Origin: an uncultured Lactobacillus sp.
GTDB taxonomy: Bacteria > Bacillota > Bacilli > Lactobacillales > Lactobacillaceae
DNA: 7,684 bases
Assembly: GCA_946409675.1 (NCBI GenBank)
Contig: CAMJXI010000044.1
Coordinates: forward strand, 1-7,684
Direction: 5' to 3'
Position 1 is the first letter of the stretch, and every line of letters starts with the position of its first letter. A model generated the notes under the pieces. It was not told the DNA's origin, searched no databases, and saw only the letters and a list, made by a program, of their open reading frames with translations. Made by a program: the position numbers and the translations under genes. This document shows, piece after piece, positions 1 through 7,139 of this stretch.

Positions 1-46
1 ACCACCGAGATCTACACTCTTTCCCTACACGACGCTCTTCCGATCT
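1..46 (+). other. Illumina TruSeq universal adapter remnant (not genomic)
   Basis: The first 46 bases match the 3' part of the Illumina TruSeq universal adapter, ending in the diagnostic GCTCTTCCGATCT at 34-46. The final T is the usual T/A ligation base, so genomic sequence starts at 47. In this orientation it is what the reverse complement of an untrimmed read 2 would give. It is library artefact and should be masked. Confidence 0.98.
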
Positions 47-55
47 TTCAATCAT
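47..55 (-). CDS. ftsE: First three codons of a downstream gene, probably ftsE (cut by adapter)
   Basis: Reading leftward from the prfB stop, the minus strand shows AAAGG at 67-63, an A-rich spacer of seven bases, then ATG ATT GAA at 55-47, where the adapter begins. That is a normal ribosome binding site and start, 13 nt after prfB. In Firmicutes, including lactobacilli, prfB is commonly followed by ftsEX, the ABC-type regulator of cell-wall hydrolases at division, and FtsE proteins often begin Met-Ile-Glu. Three codons cannot prove identity. The name rests on gene order and this short match, so it is tentative. The rest of the gene lies outside the insert. Confidence 0.4.
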
Positions 56-68
56 ATTTTTTCCTTTG

Positions 69-1185
69 CTAATCTGGGTTATCTTGGCTCAATAACCATT
101 GTAAGTAGGCATAGATAAAGGGATCTAGATCACCGTTCATTACGGCTTGGCCATTGCTGGTCTCGTAGTTGGTCCGGTGATCCTTGACCATCGTGTAAGG
201 ATGAAAGACGTAGGATCTAATTTGGGAACCCCAGCCGATGTCCATTTGGACACCCTTTAGTTTCAACTTCTCGGCGGCTTTCTTCTGCTCTTCTAATTTG
301 AACAATTTAGAGCGGAGCATATTCATGGCCGTATCCCGGTTTTGAAATTGGGAACGTTGGGCTTGAGATGACACGACAATCCCGGTTGGTAAATGCGTGA
401 TTCGTACCGCACTCGAGGTCTTGTTGATGTGTTGTCCACCGGCACCACTCGAACGAAAGACATCGGTCCGTAAATCATCAGGGTTGATGTCGACGTTGAT
501 GCTCTCGTCGATTGCTGGTGTCACTTCAATCGAACAAAAACTGGTGTGACGACGTTTTGCCGAATCAAACGGCGAAATCCGCACCAAACGGTGTACCCCG
601 TGTTCAGACTTCAACATGCCGTACGCGTTTTTGCCTTCGATAGTGACACTGACACTCTTAACGCCGGCCTCATCACCATTTTGGTAATCGTCCACGATAA
701 ACTTAAAACCATGTTTCTCGGACCAGCGTTGGTACATTCGATAAAGCATCTCGCCCCAGTCTTGGGACTCGGTGCCGCCAGCTCCGGGGTGAATTTCTAA
801 CAAGGCGTCATGGCCGTCGTATTCATCGGATAAGAGTAAGTTTAATTCGTAGCTTTGTAATTTTTTCTGGAGTTCTTTAATTTGTTGCGCGAGTTCAGTT
901 TCTAGGCTTTCATCTGCTTCATCACGCAAAATTTCGAGGCTGAGGTTGGCCGACTCGTAATCTTCTTCTAGGGAATGAAAATTGTCATACTTTTCCTTCA
1001 ATGAATTGGTCTCGTCAATTACGACCTGCGCGCTTTTGGAATCGTTCCAAAAGTCGGGTTCAGCCATTTTGGCTTCGTTAATCGCAATTGATTCGTTTAA
1101 GGCATCGAGGTCAAAGTGACCCCCTAAAGTAATTTAGTTTGGTACTTATCGCATTTAAATCGCGTGAATAATCACTTAATTCCAT
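69..1185 (-). CDS. prfB: Peptide chain release factor 2 (RF2), with programmed +1 frameshift
   Basis: RF2 recognises UAA and UGA stop codons in the ribosomal A site and triggers hydrolysis of the finished peptide. Translation starts at ATG 1185-1183, with AGGAG at 1198-1194. It reads 24 codons to an in-frame TGA at 1113-1111, then must slip +1 at CTT-TGA to continue for 15 codons before Met-Ala-Glu-Pro at 1067 and on to TAG at 71-69. The joined product is 371 residues, close to the roughly 365 usual for the family. The RF2-specific SPF tripeptide lies at about residues 204-206 (HRLVRISPFDSAKRRHTSF context) and the catalytic GGQ at 249-251 (SSGAGGQHINK). A Ser occupies the position of Thr246 in E. 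coli K-12 RF2. An annotation beginning at 1067 would miss the N-terminal 39 residues. prfB lies 80 nt downstream of secA, with a hairpin between them. Confidence 0.97.
1111..1125 (-). promoter_or_regulatory. prfB: prfB +1 programmed frameshift site
   Basis: On the minus strand the site reads AGGGGG (1125-1120), TCA, CTT (1116-1114), TGA (1113-1111), C. This is the canonical RF2 arrangement: a Shine-Dalgarno-like hexamer three nucleotides from a slippery CTT, then an in-frame UGA in the weak context UGAC. In the known mechanism, scarce RF2 makes the ribosome pause at UGA and slip to read GAC, which restores RF2 synthesis. Only the TCA spacer differs from the TAT of E. coli. TGA is codon 25. 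Confidence 0.97.
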
Positions 1186-1222
1186 AAAATTTGCTCCTTT
1201 AACTCTTTTGCTTGACCATCTC

Positions 1223-1267
1223 AATAAAAAATCAGGTATGCAAAAACTGCACCCCTGATTTTTTATT
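1223..1267 (-). terminator. Hairpin terminator or attenuator between secA and prfB
   Basis: A perfect 14-bp inverted repeat has arms 1223-1236 and 1254-1267 (AATAAAAAATCAGG and its complement), with a further TGC/GCA pairing inside. Read leftward on the minus strand it forms an A-tract, a GC-containing stem and a T-rich 3' side (GATTTTTTATT), the form of a rho-independent terminator. It starts inside the secA stop codon, TAA at 1268-1266. Only 37 nt separate it from the prfB ATG and no good promoter is visible there, so some readthrough to prfB is likely. A-tracts on one side and T-tracts on the other mean it could also act bidirectionally. Confidence 0.8.
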
Positions 1268-3662
1268 AACGTCTAATATTTTGACGGATTTGAGCTTTCA
1301 TAAATAATCTAGTTGCGTCAAATTCGATATTTGCAATCATTTCTTCAAACATTTGGTAACCAGCTTCTTGATATTCCACGAGTGGGTTCAATTGGCCATA
1401 GCCACGAAGTCCGATTGATTGACGGAGTTGATCCATCGCATCGATGTGATCTGTCCAGCGTTCGTCAACCGTTCTCAGAATAACTACTTTTTCAAATTCT
1501 AGTAATTGTGATGGGTCACTTAACATTGATTGTTTGTCATCATAATTTTCTTCAGCCATACCATAGAGGGTAGCGACGATTTCATCTGGGGTCATGCCCT
1601 TAAGATAAGTCTTGTTGGCTACTTCTTCTGAAGTGATTGTGTTAATCATGAATTCGTGTAGTGCTTCTAAACGCCATTCTTCTTGTTTGCCTTGAGTGTA
1701 CAAGTCAACGTAATGTTGGATTGTTCTCTTGATCATTGGCATCAAGACAGATTTCAATTCTGTTTCTTCTTCGATGACGTGCATTCTTTCACCGTAAATA
1801 ATTTCACGTTGCGTACGCATAACATCATCGTATTGAAGGGTTTGTTTACGAGTATCATAGTTATTACCTTCGACCCGTTTTTGGGCACCTTCAACTTGTT
1901 TGGTAATCAAGCGACTTTCGATGACTTTTTCATCATCATTGTCACTGATCCGGTCCAAGAATGATTTAACTCGTTCTGAACCAAAACGCTTCATCAAGTC
2001 ATCTTCGAGTGACAAGTAGAATCTAGTTTCACCTGGATCACCTTGACGACCAGAACGTCCTCTTAATTGGTTATCGATTCTTCGTGATTCATGACGTTCA
2101 GTACCGATAACGGCAAGGCCACCGAGTTCGGTGACGCCAGGCCCTAATTTAATATCGGTCCCACGACCAGCCATGTTGGTGGCAATAGTTACGGCACCAC
2201 GTTGACCAGCGTTCATAACGATTTCAGCTTCCTTGAAATGGTTTTTGGCATTCAAGACGGCATGAGGAATCTTCGCTTGGTCAAGTAAGTGTGAGAGACG
2301 TTCTGATGATTCGATGGCCACAGTACCAATCAACATTGGTTGACCATTATCATGACGTTCTTTGATTTCCTTAACAACAGCGTTGAATTTGCTTTCCAAA
2401 GTTGGGTAAAGCATATCTGGGTTATCCACACGAATCAACGGACGGTTGGTTGGAATGGTGATAACTTGCATGTTGTAAATTTCACGGAATTCTTCTTCTT
2501 CAGTCTTAGCGGTACCAGTCATCCCTGAAAGTTTAGCGTACATTCTGAAGTAGTTTTGGTAAGTAATTGTTGCTTGCGTTTTGTTTTCTTCTTCAATCTT
2601 AACTGCTTCTTTTGCTTCAATCGCTTGGTGGAGTCCGTCAGAATAACGACGGCCGTCCATTACACGACCAGTAAATGAATCAACGATTAAGACTTTGCCT
2701 TCAACAACCACGTAGTCGATATCGAGTAACATGATGTAGTTGGCACGTAATGATTGATCAATATGATGCACTAAGGCAGCATTATCGATGTCGTAAAGGT
2801 TCTTCAAGCCAAAGTTAGCTTCGGCTTTTTTAATCCCGATGTTGGTCAAACTGATGGTCTTAGTAGGCCAGTCAATTCTGTAATCACCGTTTTCAGTTTC
2901 TTTATCTTTTTCGTCGGTAGTATCTTCGACCAATGACTTAACGAAACGGTCGGCACGAAGATAGTCCCCAGTAGCCATGGTTGATTGACCAGAAATAATC
3001 AAAGGAGTACGAGCTTCATCGATTAAGATTGAGTCAACTTCATCGATTACGGCGAAGTTAAGAGGGCGTTGAACCATTTGGTCCTTGTAAACGACCATGT
3101 TATCACGCAAGTAATCAAAACCAAGTTCACTGTTGGTTGAGTATGTAATATCAGAGTTGTATGCTTCACGTTTTTCGTCAGCACTTTTTGCGTTCAAGTT
3201 TAAGCCAACAGAAAGTCCGAGCCAGTTATACAATTGGCCCATTTCTGTAGCATCACGGCTTGAAAGGTATTCGTTAACAGTAACAACGTGCACACCTTTG
3301 CCGCCTAAAGCGTTTAGGTAAACAGTCATGGTACAAGTTAAAGTCTTACCTTCACCAGTCATCATTTCAGAAATATTACCTTCATGTAATGAGATGGCAC
3401 CGATAATTTGCACACGGAAAGGATAGAGTCCAAGGACACGTTTTGCACCTTCACGAGCTGTTGCAAATGCTTCAGGCAGAAGGTCGTCGAGTGTTTCGCC
3501 TTTGGCCAAACGTTCCTTATATTCAACTGTGTGGTGTTGTAATTGTTCATCAGTTAAGGCAGCAAAATCATCTGCTAATGCTTCAACTTTATCTGCCAAG
3601 TGTTCAAATTTCTTTAGTTCGCGCTTATCACTATCTACAATCTTTTTTAGAATATTAGCCAT
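1266..3662 (-). CDS. secA: SecA, ATPase motor of the Sec protein translocase
   Basis: SecA binds preproteins and uses ATP to push them through SecYEG at the cytoplasmic membrane. The 798-residue product has the full DEAD-like motor. Walker A (MTGEGKT) is at 101-107, Walker B (VIDEVDS) at 205-211 and the [11 protein letters not shown] segment at 215-225. The preprotein cross-linking domain spans roughly 226-370, TGTA is at 382-385, [10 protein letters not shown] at 495-504 and the arginine-finger motif [11 protein letters not shown] at 532-542. The helical scaffold and two-helix finger follow, with the GLRGYGQ tip at about 751-757. The protein ends [11 protein letters not shown] and lacks the Cys-rich zinc tail of E. 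coli and B. subtilis SecA, as is known for several lactobacilli. ATG at 3662-3660 is preceded by TGAGGA at 3677-3672. It appears to have its own promoter downstream of the hpf terminator and is followed by a hairpin and prfB. Confidence 0.99.
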   Translation of the reverse strand: MANILKKIVDSDKRELKKFEHLADKVEALADDFAALTDEQLQHHTVEYKERLAKGETLDDLLPEAFATAREGAKRVLGLYPFRVQIIGAISLHEGNISEMMTGEGKTLTCTMTVYLNALGGKGVHVVTVNEYLSSRDATEMGQLYNWLGLSVGLNLNAKSADEKREAYNSDITYSTNSELGFDYLRDNMVVYKDQMVQRPLNFAVIDEVDSILIDEARTPLIISGQSTMATGDYLRADRFVKSLVEDTTDEKDKETENGDYRIDWPTKTISLTNIGIKKAEANFGLKNLYDIDNAALVHHIDQSLRANYIMLLDIDYVVVEGKVLIVDSFTGRVMDGRRYSDGLHQAIEAKEAVKIEEENKTQATITYQNYFRMYAKLSGMTGTAKTEEEEFREIYNMQVITIPTNRPLIRVDNPDMLYPTLESKFNAVVKEIKERHDNGQPMLIGTVAIESSERLSHLLDQAKIPHAVLNAKNHFKEAEIVMNAGQRGAVTIATNMAGRGTDIKLGPGVTELGGLAVIGTERHESRRIDNQLRGRSGRQGDPGETRFYLSLEDDLMKRFGSERVKSFLDRISDNDDEKVIESRLITKQVEGAQKRVEGNNYDTRKQTLQYDDVMRTQREIIYGERMHVIEEETELKSVLMPMIKRTIQHYVDLYTQGKQEEWRLEALHEFMINTITSEEVANKTYLKGMTPDEIVATLYGMAEENYDDKQSMLSDPSQLLEFEKVVILRTVDERWTDHIDAMDQLRQSIGLRGYGQLNPLVEYQEAGYQMFEEMIANIEFDATRLFMKAQIRQNIRR

Positions 3663-3704
3663 TAATTAGAGTCCTCAGTTAGTCATTAAATGTTTATTTA
3701 CACT

Positions 3705-3750
3705 TGGTTTAGTGTACCATTTTTAATTTGAAATTCATATTACTAAACCA
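3705..3750. repeat. Perfect 9-bp inverted repeat across the secA promoter region
   Basis: The arms TGGTTTAGT (3705-3713) and ACTAAACCA (3742-3750) are exact reverse complements 28 nt apart, about 37 bp centre to centre. One arm overlaps the putative secA -10 element; the other lies upstream of where the -35 would be. It is not a terminator, since no T-run follows. It could be paired half-sites for a regulator or chance in an AT-rich region. Confidence 0.5.
3711..3719 (-). promoter_or_regulatory. Putative secA promoter, extended -10 element
   Basis: On the minus strand TGGTACACT at 3719-3711 fits an extended -10 element (TGn followed by TACACT, 4 of 6 with TATAAT). It would give a leader of about 40 nt before the secA ATG. 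No convincing -35 box lies 16-18 nt upstream, which extended -10 promoters can tolerate. The upstream hpf terminator makes a promoter in this interval likely, but this exact position is inferred. Confidence 0.4.
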
Positions 3751-3752
3751 TT

Positions 3753-3776
3753 AAAAAAAGAGCCAAACCGGCTCTT
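3753..3776 (-). terminator. Rho-independent terminator of hpf
   Basis: On the minus strand a 7-bp stem AAGAGCC/GGCTCTT (3776-3770 pairing with 3764-3758) with a 5-nt loop is followed directly by a T run down to 3753. It begins 15 nt after the hpf stop and separates hpf from the secA transcript. Confidence 0.93.
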
Positions 3777-3791
3777 CTACTATAACATTAA

Positions 3792-4355
3792 TTATTCGTC
3801 TGTTTCAATTAAACCGTAGCGACCATCACGACGGCGGTAAACGATACTTGTGCCGTTAGTATCAGCATCTTCAAAAATAAAGAAGTTATGACCTAACATA
3901 TCCATTTGTAAAACTGCTTCTTCAGGATCCATTGGTTTTAAGCTAACACGTTTTGTTCTTACGATATCAAGGGTTTCTGTCTTTTCATCATCATCATAGT
4001 CTACTAAATCAGGCTCTGGTGCTTCGGTCAAGAAATCATTAATTCCCTTTTCACGACTCTTACGGTTAATTCTGGTTTTGAATTTTCTAATTTGGCGCTC
4101 AAGCTTTTCAGAAACGAAATCGATACTTCTGTACATATCATCGCTAGTTTCCTCAGCTCTTAAAACAAGGTAAGGAAGCGGAATAGTAACTTCAACTTTA
4201 GCTGTCCGATCTTGATAAACTTTTAAATTTACGTGTGTGATTACTTGAGGATCATCTTCGAAATATTTCCCGAGTTTTGATAGTCTCTTTTCCACATAAT
4301 CTTTTAAAGCATCTGTTACTTCTATATTTTCTCCGCGAACATTATAACTTAACAT
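3792..4355 (-). CDS. hpf: Long-form ribosome hibernation promoting factor
   Basis: The 187-residue product binds the 30S decoding region and joins idle ribosomes into 100S dimers in stationary phase or starvation. The N-terminal S30AE domain covers about 1-105 (MLSYNVRGENIEVTDALKDY start). An acidic linker with a DYDDDEKTE stretch follows to about 130. The C-terminal dimerisation domain spans about 131-187 and contains the conserved HNFFIFEDADT at 156-166. This two-domain form is typical of Firmicutes. I chose ATG at 4355-4353 because AAAGGAGAA lies at 4369-4361. A GTG at 4376-4374 in the same frame would place the start upstream of the ribosome binding site and is rejected. The gene has its own promoter upstream, a cre-like site in the leader and a terminator after it, so it seems to be a single-gene unit with possible readthrough from comFC. 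Confidence 0.97.
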   Translation of the reverse strand: MLSYNVRGENIEVTDALKDYVEKRLSKLGKYFEDDPQVITHVNLKVYQDRTAKVEVTIPLPYLVLRAEETSDDMYRSIDFVSEKLERQIRKFKTRINRKSREKGINDFLTEAPEPDLVDYDDDEKTETLDIVRTKRVSLKPMDPEEAVLQMDMLGHNFFIFEDADTNGTSIVYRRRDGRYGLIETDE

Positions 4356-4378
4356 AATGGTTCTCCTTTCCGGCACCT

Positions 4379-4392
4379 AGAAGGCGCTTTCT
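4379..4392 (-). promoter_or_regulatory. Catabolite-response-element-like site in the hpf leader
   Basis: Minus strand AGAAAGCGCCTTCT (4392-4379) agrees with the CcpA-binding cre consensus WGWAARCGYTWWMA except for C in place of T at position 10 and T in place of the final A. It starts a few bases after the expected transcription start, a position where bound CcpA would block transcription. It also overlaps a short hairpin (GCGCCT at 4387-4382 pairing with AGGTGC at 4378-4373, one G-U pair), which is an alternative reason for its symmetry. Repression in sugar-rich growth would suit a hibernation gene. The role is inferred. Confidence 0.5.
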
Positions 4393-4400
4393 TTAGTTTT

Positions 4401-4429
4401 ATTATATCAAAGTGAGCGTCATTTGATAA
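4401..4429 (-). promoter_or_regulatory. hpf promoter, sigma-A type
   Basis: On the minus strand a perfect -10 TATAAT at 4406-4401 is preceded after 17 nt by TTATCA at 4429-4424 (4 of 6 with TTGACA). The predicted transcription start near 4394 gives a leader of about 40 nt. The element lies in the 80-nt gap after comFC, so hpf can be expressed independently of the competence genes. Confidence 0.75.
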
Positions 4430-4435
4430 TAATAA

Positions 4436-5134
4436 TCAACGAATTATGCAAAAACTTTCAAATTGACAAGTGGGAAATTGCTTTTGCAAAATATCGCGTG
4501 CATGGTACGCTGTCCGACCCGTGGTGTACAAGTCATCCAATAACAATACTCTACCTGAAAGTTGCGGAGATTCGGTGAAGTTTTCACGGAGATAAAATGT
4601 TTGTTTGGTCGTCATGCGTTGCTTGCGGTCCTTTTGTGATTGAGGCATTTCGTTGGTTTGTTTTTCGAGCACATAGGTCAAGGGACAAATCTCTTCAAAA
4701 ATCGAGCTGATTGTGTCGAATTTGCGACTAGCAATGTGCTTCGGGTCGGTTGGCAGTGGCACGTAAAAATCATACTGCAGCTGGCAAAAATCGCTCCGAA
4801 TTAATTCAATGAAAACTTTGCGTAGTTCGTAGTCGCCGTATTTCTTGTAGTTCTTCACTAACTCGTGCATCCCCTCGTTGTAGGAAAAGAGTGAATGATT
4901 CACTAAAAAGTTGCCGTGATACATCCGCTCCCAGCGTTCACAATCGACGCATAGGCGCTCGTCTTCTTGTTCACGGTCGCATTTGGGGCAACGCGGTTGG
5001 CCTAGCAAATGAAATTCTGCGCGACAATTTGCACAAAGAACGTGTTCTTGGTCGGTCTTTTTTGGACTAAGCAACGCCAGCAAGTCTAATTGACTTCTGA
5101 TGGGTTGGTTGCAGACTAAGCAAAAATCAGTCAT
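4436..5134 (-). CDS. comFC: Competence protein ComFC, zinc-finger phosphoribosyltransferase-like
   Basis: ComFC is needed for natural transformation and works in the cytoplasm with ComFA during single-stranded DNA uptake. The 232-residue product begins with four CxxC pairs (Cys 5/8, 34/37, 49/52, 62/65), the expected zinc-binding head. It ends in a PRTase-fold domain with the PRPP-loop motif LLLDDLYTTGRT at about 197-208. The middle VPLPTDP segment is conserved, but the following RGFNQ motif common in the family reads RKFDT here (138-141 region), a possible loss or change of a functional motif. ATG at 5134-5132 overlaps the end of comFA by 8 nt and has AAGGGGA at 5147-5141 within comFA, so the two genes are translationally close and almost surely one transcript. 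The stop is TGA at 4438-4436, 80 nt before hpf. Confidence 0.95.
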   Translation of the reverse strand: MTDFCLVCNQPIRSQLDLLALLSPKKTDQEHVLCANCRAEFHLLGQPRCPKCDREQEDERLCVDCERWERMYHGNFLVNHSLFSYNEGMHELVKNYKKYGDYELRKVFIELIRSDFCQLQYDFYVPLPTDPKHIASRKFDTISSIFEEICPLTYVLEKQTNEMPQSQKDRKQRMTTKQTFYLRENFTESPQLSGRVLLLDDLYTTGRTAYHARDILQKQFPTCQFESFCIIR

Positions 5135-6452
5135 GATTCATCCCCTTGATTTCTTTAACGGCGGCTTTGATGTTAGCCGTGTACTGGTGATAAAAGAAGT
5201 AGATATTGCCGTTGGGGTCGTCTTTGGCACGTCCAACCCGGCCGGCGATTTGAATTAAGGCAGCCGAATTATAGATGGCGTCGTCAGCATCCAAAATAAA
5301 GACTTGCACGTGTTTGATGGTGACGCCTCGTTCTAAAATAGTGGTAGTCAATAGGATATCAAGTTCACCGTTACGAAAGCTCGCCACCTTAGCTAAGCGG
5401 TCCTTGTCACCGGAATAGACGGTTTCAAATCGCAGTGCCGGAAACTTTTTGGTCAATATTTCCCGGTAAATAGATAATTGCCTAATCTTGGGCACGAAGA
5501 TTAAAATCGGTTTTTTAAAGGCAATGTTTTGTTTCAACAAAAAGAGAAAATAATGGTTCAGCCGTTTGTTCTTAATAATCGTGGGTCTGATCAGCATCTT
5601 CAGTTTTGGCACCGGCAAGTGATGACCGTGAAAGCGGCGTTTAAGTAAGCTGTAATTCAACTTCTTTTGTTTGACTAGGGCGAGTTGTTCTTTAGACGGG
5701 GTGGCCGTCAAAAAGAAACGTGAGCCAATGGTTTTGACCGCGTTTTTCGCACCGAAGTTTAAGACTGCGTTGTTGCGGAACGGAAAAGCGTCCACTTCAT
5801 CGATAATGATCAGGTCAAAAGCGTGGTAGAACTTCAGGAGCTGGTGGGTAGTGCAGATTGTGAGATTCTCGAAATTTGGTTCATGATATTCTTGACCGTG
5901 ATATTTGCCGATAGTTATCGTATTAAACGCTTGTTGGAAACGGGGATAAAGCTCGTTCACGACGTCAATGCGGGGAGTTGCCAGACAAACTCGCTCACCC
6001 TGAATTAGTGCTTGATTGACGACTTCAAAAAGCATCTCGGTCTTCCCGGCACCGGTAACCGCGTGGACAAGGTGATCTTGCTTTAAGGCTAAAGAGTTAA
6101 GCAATTCCTGACTAATCTTTTGTTGGCTGGGGGTCAGTTCACCTTCCCAGGTTAGATAGTTTGCTTGCAAATCTTGCTTAATTTGTTCTGCTTCATAACG
6201 GTACAAGAAGTCGGTCTGGCAGACGCGACCCAAAGCAATGCAGGTTCGGCAATAAAAAGTTTGGTCCGGAAGTTGCGCTACACAGATTGTCCCGCAACGG
6301 TTACAATAATAACCATCAGAGTATCGAACTATTCCAGACACAAAAGTAAGACCGCTCCTCTGGCTCATTAATTGAGTTGTTTCGATCCACTGGCGACCCC
6401 GTAACTTATTCATTTCTTGATTATTGTTCTTTACATTTTCTTGTCCCATCAT
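5127..6452 (-). CDS. comFA: Competence protein ComFA, DEAD-box-like DNA uptake ATPase
   Basis: ComFA is a membrane-associated helicase-like ATPase that helps drive transforming DNA through the ComEC channel. The 441-residue product has an N-terminal zinc finger (Cys 50/53 and 68/71, with additional Cys 57 and 78). Walker A (TGAGKT) is at 133-138, Walker B DEVD at 218-221, TATPS at 249-253, a TTILERGVTI motif at about 370-379 and the QIAGRVGR arginine motif at 401-408. Length is near the roughly 460 of B. subtilis ComFA and the frame is intact, so the gene looks functional. Two adjacent ATG codons (6452 and 6449) are possible starts; GAGGG at 6461-6457 suits either. It is first in the comFA-comFC unit and diverges from the yigZ-family gene. 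No clear ComX or sigma-A promoter was identifiable, since any promoter would lie inside yigZ. Confidence 0.97.
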   Translation of the reverse strand: MMGQENVKNNNQEMNKLRGRQWIETTQLMSQRSGLTFVSGIVRYSDGYYCNRCGTICVAQLPDQTFYCRTCIALGRVCQTDFLYRYEAEQIKQDLQANYLTWEGELTPSQQKISQELLNSLALKQDHLVHAVTGAGKTEMLFEVVNQALIQGERVCLATPRIDVVNELYPRFQQAFNTITIGKYHGQEYHEPNFENLTICTTHQLLKFYHAFDLIIIDEVDAFPFRNNAVLNFGAKNAVKTIGSRFFLTATPSKEQLALVKQKKLNYSLLKRRFHGHHLPVPKLKMLIRPTIIKNKRLNHYFLFLLKQNIAFKKPILIFVPKIRQLSIYREILTKKFPALRFETVYSGDKDRLAKVASFRNGELDILLTTTILERGVTIKHVQVFILDADDAIYNSAALIQIAGRVGRAKDDPNGNIYFFYHQYTANIKAAVKEIKGMNHD

Positions 6453-6476
6453 TTCGCCCTCACTAATAAATACGCC

Positions 6477-6483
6477 AAAGGAG
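6477..6483 (+). promoter_or_regulatory. Ribosome binding site that fixes a TTG start
   Basis: AAAGGAG at 6477-6483 is followed after 9 nt by TTG at 6493-6495, where family homology begins. It lies in the 40-nt divergent gap with comFA. This decides for the TTG over an in-frame ATG at 6424, which would require coding across the comFA start region and has no good site before it. Confidence 0.88.
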
Positions 6484-6492
6484 TGCTTTATT

Positions 6493-7131
6493 TTGTCAGA
6501 TTACTTAACAATTAAAAATAATGGCTCGGCCGAAATTGTCATCAAAAAGAGTCGCTTCGTCGCAACTTTTCAGCGCGTTGCAAATGAAGAAGAAGCCCAA
6601 GATTTTATCAAGGCTGTCAAAAAAGAACACCACACAGCAACCCACAACTGCAGCGCTTATACGATTGGCTTAAATGACGAGATTCAACGAGCACACGATG
6701 ACGGCGAGCCCTCCGGTACCGCCGGCGTTCCCATGCTTGAGGCCTTAAAGAAAATGAAGTTAAAGAATATTGCGGTCGTCGTCACCAGATACTTCGGTGG
6801 GATTAAGCTTGGAGCAGGCGGTTTGATTAGAGCCTACAGTAACGCGGTCTCCAACGGAGCAAAGGAAATTGGCGTCGTCTTGCGCGTACTCCAACCTCAA
6901 CTAAGTTTCGACATTCCGTACGATAAGCTGGGACCGGTCGAATATTACCTCGAACAAAATAATATCTTCGTCGCAAATAAAGATTTTGGGGCTTCAGTCT
7001 TGATAACCATTTTTTTGGATGACGAAGCCATCAGCGTCTTTCAAGAAGGTCTGGCCCAAATTTTGAACCAAATTCCCGACATTACGGTCGGTGAAGCGCG
7101 GTACAACGAAATAGAACAAGCAATTGAATAA
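6493..7131 (+). CDS. yigZ: YigZ/YvyE family protein (IMPACT domain, UPF0029)
   Basis: The family is widespread. The eukaryotic relative IMPACT regulates the translation kinase activator GCN1, but the bacterial role is not firmly known and a translation-linked role is only suggested by fold. From the TTG start the product has 212 residues. The IMPACT domain spans about 17-124, with the family signature DDGEPSGTAGVP at 69-80 and VVVTRYFGGIKLGAGGLIRAY at about 95-115 (R99, the FGG and the GAGG are the key residues). A C-terminal DUF1949 ferredoxin-like domain lies at about 140-196. Length matches YvyE and YigZ. It is transcribed away from comFA; related genes sit near comF in Bacillus too, so the neighbourhood is old. 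A large terminator follows, so it is probably monocistronic. Confidence 0.95.
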   Translation: MSDYLTIKNNGSAEIVIKKSRFVATFQRVANEEEAQDFIKAVKKEHHTATHNCSAYTIGLNDEIQRAHDDGEPSGTAGVPMLEALKKMKLKNIAVVVTRYFGGIKLGAGGLIRAYSNAVSNGAKEIGVVLRVLQPQLSFDIPYDKLGPVEYYLEQNNIFVANKDFGASVLITIFLDDEAISVFQEGLAQILNQIPDITVGEARYNEIEQAIE

Positions 7132-7139
7132 TAAAAATT

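Noticed and set aside
546..800. Open frame on the plus strand inside prfB, and similar ones at 1683-1964, 2340-2528, 3133-3321, 3443-3658, 5823-6008 and 6165-6371
   Set aside because: All lie antisense to strongly conserved genes, lack convincing ribosome binding sites and show no recognisable domains.
4356..4376. GTG at 4376 as an upstream start for hpf
   Set aside because: It would place the clear ribosome binding site AAAGGAGAA inside the coding region and add seven residues not seen in the family; ATG at 4355 has ideal spacing.
6441..6469. Possible yigZ promoter, TTGTCC and TAATAA with 17-nt spacing
   Set aside because: The -10 matches only 3 of 6 and the start would fall directly at the ribosome binding site, so it is too weak to annotate.
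6424..6492. ATG at 6424 as start of the yigZ-family protein
   Set aside because: The extra 23 residues are antisense to the beginning of comFA and unlike the family; AAAGGAG before TTG at 6493 gives the expected N-terminus.
6453..6540. ComX-type competence box for comFA
   Set aside because: The best resemblance on the minus strand, GCGTATTT, is a poor match to the streptococcal TACGAATA box and too close to the start codon.
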